Assembly (NCBI RefSeq): GCF_902806685.2
Contig: NC_048541.1
Span: 3,965,465-4,029,464, forward strand
Direction of reading: 5' to 3'
Source of the DNA: Maniola hyperantus
Taxonomy: Eukaryota > Arthropoda > Insecta > Lepidoptera > Nymphalidae
DNA: 64,000 bases
Positions 59,101 through 64,000 of this stretch are shown here, piece by piece (position 1 is the first letter of the stretch; every line of letters begins with the position of its first letter). A program made the translations under genes and the position numbers. The notes under the pieces are model-generated. The model saw only the letters and a program-made list of their open reading frames with translations, searched no databases and was not told the origin of the DNA.

Positions 59101-59778
59101 ACCGATTTTGATAGTATTTAGTACAAAGTTAGCTTATATTCCGGGAAAGGACATAGGCTACTTTTTATCCGTTACTCCGTTGCGACGTGATTGAAGGACA
59201 AACCAACAAACCAATAAACCAACAAAAAAACACACTTTCGTATTTATAATAAGGGTACTGATTCACATTTAGAGTGTATCTCATCTCATATATGTAAACT
59301 CTTGTTCTTTTTGAGAAATAAAAATAAACTCTTTAAACCTGAATTAAAATAAATCAAGCAAATTAAACTGAGATACACTAGAGCATTGATTATGAGTATT
59401 TGGGATATAATTCTTTTTACATAAGGCCAATAAAACGAAATGAATTTAGGTACTCCATACTTGTCTATTGTGTGTAAAACCACGACAGAGGAAATGATGA
59501 GACTAATAACAGTACATAATAGCATAATAATATACTTGATCAGTTGATGAATCAGATAGAGACCCTGCAACACATTGGCAAAACAATATTTGAATTGAAG
59601 TAGGTAATTCTCTCACTCACTCAGTAAGATTATATAGGTATTTTTGTGCATTTTTTATTAGATAAGTTAAAGGTCCCTACTACATAATTTATAAACACAA
59701 TATGTAGGTAGTAGGTACTAACCTTATGCACTGCCTGGCAGTCGTCATTACCGTAACTGATCGTCTAACACTCCGCAT
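44140..59778 (-). CDS. mitochondrial-clan cytochrome P450, complete, ten coding exons
   Basis: Coding exons in order are 59723-59778, 58825-58946, 58575-58705, 57642-57763, 57127-57243, 56660-56938, 46507-46663, 45413-45625, 44783-44954 and 44140-44291. All introns are GT-AG and phases agree, giving 1,521 nt and 506 aa, the usual length. The N-terminus MRSVRRSVTVMTTARQC is Arg-rich and lacks acidic residues, a mitochondrial presequence rather than a membrane anchor. Motifs are the hinge IPGPTSLP (41-48), WKKFR in helix C (149-153), AGVDT in helix I (324-328), ExxR (E370, R373), PERW (424-427) and the heme loop PFGFGVRMCIGRR with Cys455. CIGRRIAELE is typical of the mitochondrial clan, which takes electrons from adrenodoxin. 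It looks like a lepidopteran detoxification-type family (CYP333, CYP339 or CYP366) rather than an ecdysone-synthesis enzyme, but I cannot fix the family. Intron 6 (46664-56659) is about 10 kb. TTTCAGTCC just upstream (near 59800) could be an initiator or the acceptor of a leader intron. Confidence 0.95.
44505..44735 (+). mobile_element. tRNA-derived SINE in P450 intron 9
   Basis: Contains TTAGCAATAAAGGAACCATC, GCGAGGAACCTGCATTCCTG, TCTCAATCCGCACTTGGACT and a (GAT)n tail. It ends about 48 bp from the splice donor of the heme-loop exon, antisense to the gene. Confidence 0.65.
45686..45854. mobile_element. foldback MITE in P450 intron 7 (sister at 62376-62550)
   Basis: Ends TACAGTACGCGGCCGAAAGT and (inverted) TACAGTATGCGGCACAAAGT. 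The inner arms GTAGAGCGTTGTCTCTGTC and GACAGAGACAATGCTCTAC form a strong hairpin. Likely TA target site. Confidence 0.7.
46060..46375 (-). mobile_element. two Helitron-like fragments in P450 intron 7
   Basis: Two successive partial copies: 46060-46145 (TTTGATTTTCCGGGAGAAAA) and 46160-46375 (GCTTCGTCCACGTGAATTTA, AATCCCGTGGGAACTC, AGCCTATGTCCTTC, GCATTTGTAATATTAAG). Confidence 0.55.
46664..49387. other. start of the giant P450 intron 6
   Basis: No exon seen. 47540-47800 is a repeat with a (CTGT)n run at 47663-47682 and an ACCGACTTTTAAAAAAGGAG motif. 47800-48540 repeats gcCGCCATCTTG-type phrases of a diverged dispersed element. The rest is unrecognised. Confidence 0.45.
49388..49585 (+). mobile_element. 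Helitron-like non-autonomous element, third subfamily
   Basis: Starts with TC after an A (49388) and ends CTAG before a T (49582-49585), as Helitrons do. The interior has TGTGTTGCTGATCGCAAATC, TCGAGAACAGCTGCACCGAT and AAAAAGAATCGACTG. A second copy is at 51420-51606. Confidence 0.7.
49624..49884 (+). mobile_element. complete Helitron-like element with (GACT)n expansion
   Basis: A|TCTAAATATATAAAAGAAAA at the start and GTGGGCATTTGCTAG|T at the end. A run of about fourteen GACT units (49647-49703), then CTATCAACGCACAGCTCAAA and CTGGACGGATCGTGCTGAAA. 261 bp. Copies at 29302-29510 and 63653-63822. Confidence 0.8.
50600..51184. mobile_element. Helitron-like pieces, the second broken by a SINE
   Basis: 50600-50750 is a minus-strand fragment. 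50765-50867 runs plus-strand to GAAGTCGCGGGCATCACCT, and the missing CTAG|T end reappears after the SINE as TCACCTAGT (51179-51187). Confidence 0.65.
50868..51178 (-). mobile_element. full-length tRNA-derived SINE
   Basis: On the minus strand the pol III A box region (TAGCCTAGTGGTTAGGACGT) and B box (GGTTCGATCCCGGGCACGCA) are both present, followed by the body (GTAAAGGAAAACATCGTGAG, inverted) and a (GAT)n tail. TCACCT flanks both sides (50862-50867, 51179-51184). It is the most complete SINE in the window. Confidence 0.8.
51278..51335 (-). mobile_element. truncated GGTTCCGTAC-family end
   Basis: CGGCCAAGTACGAGTCAAAC then TTTCCGTACTACAATAG, after which homology stops. Confidence 0.6.
51420..51606 (+). 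mobile_element. Helitron-like element, third subfamily, copy 2
   Basis: Nearly the same as 49400-49585, ending CTAG (51603-51606) before T; the 5' end is truncated or altered. Confidence 0.7.
51768..52797 (-). mobile_element. LINE 3' portion, interrupted by a SINE-like retroposon
   Basis: The minus strand gives FLEITLDAKLQWGSHINNL (frameshift), TDIETARLVYFSYFHSIMSY and, after the nested insertion, LLWGNAADINSIFVLQKRAV, RAIYSMGPRESLRTKFREV and VHNQYIFENLLYVYKNI. A 3' UTR follows and ends in TTTGACTTTGACTTTT at 51768. Jockey/CR1-like reverse-transcriptase C-terminus; the catalytic core is absent. Confidence 0.8.
52320..52596 (+). mobile_element. SINE-like retroposon with TTTTC tail, nested in a LINE
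   Basis: TAATAAT flanks both sides (52313-52319, 52597-52603). Removing it restores the LINE reading SYGILLWGNAA. It starts CCGTGGTGCC, has inverted CGGCGCTTCTTC motifs, AATAAACG and a T/C-rich tail. Homologous to 18012-18267 (minus). Confidence 0.8.
52957..53303 (-). mobile_element. GGTTCCGTAC-family element, left-truncated
   Basis: From AAAATCGGTTTTTGATGTAC to TTTTGAGGTACGGAATCCTA, with a GACAGATAGACAGACAGACA tract. Confidence 0.7.
53245..53676 (+). repeat. tandem duplication, 244-bp unit, second copy interrupted
   Basis: 53245-53488 is repeated from 53489 to 53676 with a few changes (TAAGGGTTCC, CTCTCTTTTTGCACTGCATT, CACCACCAGGTGAGATTG-like). The missing end of copy 2 (AAATAAATAAAAAAGTACTA to GACGGACAGAC) reappears at 54933-54995. 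Confidence 0.75.
53677..54932. mobile_element. inserted block of mixed repeats splitting the 244-bp duplication
   Basis: Holds a (CTGT)n-bearing repeat at 53760-54480, an RTE-like LINE end (54610-54840, minus) and a Helitron-like 3' end finishing CTAG|T at 54928-54931. It lies between two parts of what was one repeat copy. Confidence 0.55.
54610..54840 (-). mobile_element. RTE-like LINE C-terminal fragment, second subfamily
   Basis: Minus-strand reading across frame changes gives RKVLEWRPR, VGRLPARWTDDIQRLAGS and RSLGKAYVQQWTTAG then a stop. Confidence 0.7.
54978..55247 (-). mobile_element. GGTTCCGTAC-family remnant with a ~220-bp GACR tract
   Basis: 54985-55208 is almost wholly GACA and GACG units with scattered changes, followed by the family end GGTTCCGTTTTTTCC and TGAGGTACGGAACCCTAAA. 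The matching minus-strand frame (Ser/Val/Arg/Pro/Cys repeats) is not a protein. Confidence 0.75.
55305..55769 (+). mobile_element. GGTTCCGTAC-family element, complete
   Basis: From TTTTTAGGGTTCCGTACTTT to ACTCGCACTTGGCCGGTTTT, with a short decayed tract (CTGTCTGTCTGTCCGTCTCT). It forms an inverted pair with the remnant at 54978-55247. Confidence 0.8.
55770..56659. other. end of P450 intron 6
   Basis: No exon seen. A GC-rich patch at 56090-56140 (CGCGCAGCCGCGCGCCGCTG) resembles a MITE core and the patch inside the hAT element at 40.7 kb. Confidence 0.4.
57335..57440 (+). mobile_element. LINE 3' UTR tail in P450 intron 4
   Basis: GGCATTCCGAACCAGTGGTA, GATGCATCCGACTATTCG, CACTTGTAAAAGTTTATACG, then ATTTTCATTTTC repeats. 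Confidence 0.6.
58268..58545 (+). mobile_element. LINE C-terminal fragment in P450 intron 3
   Basis: Plus-strand reading gives MLGYIARKNASSIQKLMVTG and KIGGKRSHGRSP; after a one-base change it continues with WTDQ-like sequence, IREAIGTPFCNA and an Arg/Lys-rich end. This is the tail of an RTE-like reverse-transcriptase ORF, broken and antisense to the P450. Confidence 0.65.
59035..59250 (-). mobile_element. Helitron-like fragment in P450 intron 1
   Basis: GCGAAAGTGTGTCTGTCTGT, TAGCTTTTCACGGCCCAACA, CCGATTTTGATAG and GTTGCGACGTGATTGAAGGA match the interior of the common family in this window. Confidence 0.55.
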
Positions 59779-60486
59779 ATTTTCACTTCACAATACGGAC
59801 TGAAACAAGATTATAATAATATTTTTGTTTCCTATTATTTTATCCAAAGGCTGGGTTGAGCAGGTACTTAATGACATTCTACAAGCAGTATTACAAAAAT
59901 AAACAATCGCTTATCACAGATATGAACAATCGTTAGATATAGCTTTACGTGTTGTACAAAGGTATATGATTGTCCATGATCATGAACGATATGATACTAG
60001 CGCGTCTAAATGTTATTCATAACCTTGGAGTAGTTTTAAATTAACGCGCACGCCTGTAGATACTGCGGTCATATGTAGAGATTTGTCAGATTTGTATTCA
60101 TAAAATATTAACGTTACAACAGTAACTAGCGGAGCCATTGTAGCTCTGTTTACAGGATTTGTTTAGTAAAAGAGAAGATTAAGAAAATTAAAGAACAGAT
60201 TATTGTTAATTCTTATAATTTGTGTTGCAAAATAAACATAAAACTGTTTTAAATTACTTATTTTAATGATTATTTTACAGAGCTGATTGACAGGTGTGTT
60301 TTTACATCGCAATGAAATATTTCCAAAAATGAGTAAGTAAAAAAATCGTATAAGTTGTAATATTTCAATACCATTTTATGCTTTAAAAATTCAGACTTCG
60401 TTATGTCAATAAGGCGCTAAGTAGCTGGAATTAGTAGAAAGCGTGGTCCTGAAATCCAATTAGATGACGATATTAATGTACAGAAT
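59779..60486. promoter_or_regulatory. P450 5' flank (minus strand), no defined promoter element
   Basis: TCAGT on the minus strand (59799-59803) matches the arthropod initiator and lies 21-25 bases before the start codon, but TTTCAG here could equally be a splice acceptor. No TATA box 25-35 bases upstream of it. Confidence 0.3.
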
Positions 60487-60896
60487 TATAGGATCACTTT
60501 GTTGTCTGTCTGTCTGTCTGTCTGTTTGTCGGTCTGTCAAGAAACCTACAGGGTACTTCCCGTTGACCTAGAATCATGAAATTTGGCAGGTAGGTAGGTA
60601 GGTCTTACAGCAGACATTCGGGGAAAAGTCTAAAAACCGTAAATTTGTGGTTACATCACACAAAAAAAATCAAATTGTGGTCATAATAATAAGTAGGTAT
60701 TTTCAGTTTTCGAAGTAAGATAACTATATCAAGTGGGGTATCATATGAAAGGTCTTCACCTGTGTATTCTAAAACAGATTTTTATTTATTTTTATGCATC
60801 ATAGTTTTTGAATTATCGTGCAAAATGACGAAAAAATACGACTGTAGTACGGAACGCTCGTTGCGAGAGCGTGACTCGCACTTGCCCGGTTTTTTT
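60487..60896 (+). mobile_element. GGTTCCGTAC-family element
   Basis: From ATAGGATCACTTTGTTGTCT to TGACTCGCACTTGCCCGGTT, lacking the outer GGTTCCGTAC block on its left side. Confidence 0.75.
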
Positions 60897-62375
60897 CTAA
60901 CCTGAAAGGGTTGAACGAGAAAGCTGGAAAGGCCGTCATGTGTTAATATCGAATTTACATGGTCTATTCCCTTTTGAATGGAATTTATTTGAATAGAGGC
61001 TTTAATTTAATTTATTCAGAGATATTGGGATTATCCTTTTCGTATTTTATCAGCAAGGGAGATCAAAGGGTCAAAACCTGTTTAGCCCTTTTGGTTGACT
61101 GAATTTCAAATAAATCCTCCATAGAGTTATGTTGAAAACTATTATATTTATTATATCCGGCTGAAGATCTTTCGAATAAAATGAATACCTACGTCCTACA
61201 TATTCCAACATGTTATTGAAAAACATTATTAGATTTTGTTCCAAATCCATTTTTCGAGAAAAAATCATCGATTGGAAAGGGAATAAAATTATAGAAATCA
61301 TCTTAAAGTTCATACCAACAATATTAATTTAATGGTAAATCATTCATTTTTGCAGACTTTTAAATTCTATTGCTACCTGTTTAGAACGTCGTATCCTACG
61401 AACATTAAAACGCCACAACGGCATGTTAGTACTATTATATTATTTTGTGACAACGGTTGGAGTGGCGTTTTATTTTTTTGCGGATTTGAAATCGTTCAAG
61501 TTCATAAAAGTGTGGAAAAATTGATGTTTACTATATTTGTTTGAAAATAAGGCAAATTGTCCTTGCGGAATAGACCCGACGAAGACAGCCACCATGGTTG
61601 CAATGTCAGACTTTACCCACCAATCAGGAATAGGGTAGCTCACGCGCGAGGTCAGACAAGCGGCAATCTGTCACTTTTCGTCGGAACAGCGTGAGCGTCA
61701 TGTAATATGCTTGAAATACTTTTAAAACTAGCTAAATATTTAGTTTAGTTAGTTTTTATTTTATTTCATTTAGTTGTAATTAAATCTATCTAGCACTTAT
61801 AAAGCACAACTCCGTGGAATAAAGCCATTACGGTATTTGTGGCTGTTTTCATAAGAGCTTTTAATACTTTTATGATCACATTTTCCAAACAAAAAGGACA
61901 TAACCACACTTATGACCCGATATAAACTATTCGGTTCCATTGAATAAAGTTCTAAGGAACAATTTTAATGATTGCTATTGAAGAAAAGCCCAATAAACCC
62001 CTTTATAATCACCCTAACCATTTACCAACACTGTAAACTATAAGATCGCATACATACTAGTATTAAAATAAAACACAAAAATGCTCCTCTTGAAAAGTAG
62101 GCCTTTTGTAACAGTGTCGTTATTCGAGACGTATGACGAGAAGCTCCCTAAATAAATGTCACACTTTAAGATTGATTTGCTAGTGCAGAGGTAACTTTTC
62201 TCGGTTTATTTTTCAATAAAGATTTATAGCGCAAAAATAAAAAGACGAAGCTATAACGGTAGCTGGCTTTGATCGCTGGCAGGTATTCCTTTGAGATTCA
62301 CAATGTACATCGATGACGACATCTAATTTAGATTTTTGTATAAAATTTTGAATATTCCGATAATTTCTGAATATA
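60897..62375. other. intergenic, one small inverted repeat
   Basis: AAAACGCCAC (61408-61417) pairs with GTGGCGTTTT (61462-61471), perhaps the ends of a 65-bp MITE. Short frames on both strands have no domain. Confidence 0.45.
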
Positions 62376-62550
62376 ATACAAGACAGAAATATTGTAAAAA
62401 GAAAGAGATAGTGGTTTCGTAGTGCGTTGTCTCTGTCGTTGACACCGACAAAACGTCACATAGGTAGGTATGAGTGACAGAGACAACGCTCTACGAAGCC
62501 GAACTCTCTTTCTAAATGTCGATGTACAATGCTTCTTGCCGGCTACTGTA
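62376..62550. mobile_element. foldback MITE, sister of 45686-45854
   Basis: Shares GCGTTGTCTCTGTCG, GACACCGACAAAACGTCA, GAGTGACAGAGACAACGCTC and the right end TTGCCGGCTACTGTA. Confidence 0.65.
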
Positions 62551-62569
62551 TCTTTGTTAATGACTAGAT

Positions 62570-63030
62570 GAGGCCCACGCTTTAGTCAATGTGGATTTAG
62601 ATTTTTGTTTAATCCCGTGGGAATTTTTTGATTTTCCGGGATAAAGTAGCCATTGTCCTTCTTCAAGATGCAATGCAAGTTACCTCTGCACTTTTCGTCT
62701 AAATCAGTTTAGTGGATGGAACGTGAAAAGATATTAGACAGACAGACATGTAGACGCATTTATAATATTTAGTATTTATGGAATAACTAGATGATGCTCG
62801 CGACTTCGTCCACGTGCAATTAGGTTTTCAAAAATCCTGTGGGAACTCTTGGGGGATTTTCCGGGATAAAAAGTACGCCAGAGCTATAAGTCACTCTCCA
62901 GGTCTTTATCTATACCCATGCAAAAAATCACGTCATTCCGTTGCACAGTTGCGACGTGATTAAAGGACAAACCAACAAACCAACAAACAAACACACTTTC
63001 GCATCTATAATAAGGGTACTGATAAGGGTA
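62570..63030 (-). mobile_element. two Helitron-like elements in tandem
   Basis: 62570-62770 (GACTAGATGAGGCCCACGCT, TAATCCCGTGGGAATT, TCCGGGATAAAGTAGCC) and 62785-63030 (CTAGATGATGCTCGCGACTT, AAATCCTGTGGGAACTC, GCGACGTGATTAAAGGACAA). Both begin with the inverted 3' CTAG. Confidence 0.65.
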
Positions 63031-63652
63031 CTGATAGATATACATTATAAGAAATTTTGCTCTTATTAATTTTAGTGTAAAATTATAATATAAAGAAATA
63101 ACTCAAAATAGACCGCATTTCCGTACCTACTTAAACTCTACGTTACAATAAGTACGCTCTTCGTAATCTAAAGAGGGAATGAAGAGAAAAATTTAATTAA
63201 GCACCGACGAAAGAATTCGTCCGAAATTAGTACAAAAAAAACCCTTAACTCTGTTAGTGAACGAGAATTAAGGGACTAATGGCCCGGCCGGTATCACTCA
63301 AACTTAGGAGTCCATTACACGGGACATATGAGATGGGTTTCAATCTGCTCGAAAATTGAAATAGATCTGCGGACAAGACCTCGTTATTAGACTTTCTTAA
63401 TATGTGTTCTGTGAGGGAGGAAACTTGGTGGTAGTCTTGAAAGAAAAACTATTGTGGTGATTTTTGCTATTGATTTAGGCTTACACAATAAATAATTATA
63501 CTACCTTACCTATTTTGTAATACATTTGATTCCATGCAGTTTTGGCGTGAACTTTGTAAGTTTTAACTTTTACTTATACAACAGAACTGTAGCAGTAAAT
63601 AGTAGGTTACTTATTTAATATTTTCCACCTAGGCTAGGATCTACAATCTAAA
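63031..63652. other. intergenic, nothing recognised
   Basis: No gene or element boundary could be supported. Confidence 0.4.
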
Positions 63653-63822
63653 TCTAAATATATAAAAGGAAAGCTGACTGAATGACGATCTATCAACGCA
63701 CAGAACAAACTGAAATAGGTAGGTGTGACTTGCAGATAGCTATTATGACGAAGAAAGGACTTTGAAAATAGGAATTTGGAATTTGTGTAGTCCACGCGGA
63801 TGAAGTCGCGGGCACAAGCTAG
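63653..63822 (+). mobile_element. Helitron-like element, internally deleted
   Basis: A|TCTAAATATATAAAAGGAAA to GCGGGCACAAGCTAG|T. 170 bp, against 261 bp for the copy at 49624, with the (GACT)n run reduced to about two units. Confidence 0.75.
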
Positions 63823-64000
63823 TCCAATATAATTACATTAAGTATAGTTTATACGGCTATTATTTCATGCAATCATTTTAATGTAAGGAAAATGTAAAAA
63901 AAACATATACCTACTATTATAGTACCTACTCGTAGCTATCCTAAACAAACTTTGATATAATTCACTTTGTTTTCTCATATTGAAAGTAACCAATAAATTC

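Noticed and set aside
59286..59573. 95-codon hydrophobic ORF on the minus strand in P450 intron 1
   Set aside because: Leu/Ile/Phe-rich translation is expected from AT-rich DNA; no splice or codon evidence supports a membrane protein.

Overview
This is a moth or butterfly (Lepidoptera) nuclear genome segment. It is AT-rich, gene-poor and crowded with transposable elements. The lepidopteran call rests on many short elements of kinds common in lepidopteran genomes: non-autonomous Helitrons ending in CTAG before a T, tRNA-derived SINEs, elements carrying (CTGT)n tracts with the phrase GGTTCCGTAC, and RTE-like and Jockey/CR1-like LINE tails. The host genes also fit an insect. No species can be named from the sequence alone.

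Three host genes could be resolved exon by exon. (1) RpS2 (uS5, small-subunit ribosomal protein), + strand, CDS 618-1136 joined to 1331-1597, 261 aa, with a non-coding leader exon ending at 276. Both introns hold a box C/D snoRNA-like sequence, and the two share a 15-nt block. (2) A convergent gene for the RNA polymerase I/III subunit RPAC2 (AC19, Polr1D), - strand, three exons within 2321-3057, 100 aa, with a first coding exon of only 15 nt. (3) A complete mitochondrial-clan cytochrome P450, - strand, ten coding exons from 59778 down to 44140, 506 aa. It has an arginine-rich N-terminus, the AGVDT I-helix motif, ExxR, PERW and the heme-cysteine loop. Its sixth intron is about 10 kb and full of nested transposons.

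Layout: 1-3.1 kb, RpS2 and Polr1D. 3.1-35.2 kb, repeat-rich intergenic DNA with no host gene I could support: foldback MITEs, GC-rich palindromic MITEs, GGTTCCGTAC elements, LINE fragments (13, 18-19 and 28 kb) and Helitrons. 35.2-42.0 kb, a recent tandem duplication of a ~2.44-kb unit with a 7-bp microhomology (TTACACC) at the breakpoints; the second copy is interrupted by a 1,898-bp hAT-like element with an 8-bp target duplication, which itself carries a GGTTCCGTAC element. 42.0-44.1 kb, more repeats. 44.1-59.8 kb, the P450 gene. 59.8-64 kb, repeat-rich 5' flank of the P450.

I see no new multi-gene system. The points most worth checking are the paired intronic snoRNA candidates in RpS2, the fully resolved P450 with its transposon-inflated intron, the duplication and hAT insertion with an internal empty-site control, several datable nested insertions (SINE in Helitron, SINE-like retroposon in LINE, MITEs in a LINE tail), and a family of GC-rich foldback elements in AT-rich surroundings. 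Coordinates and splice sites were worked out by hand. Family assignments for transposons rest on ends, target duplications and recognisable protein fragments, not on database searches.
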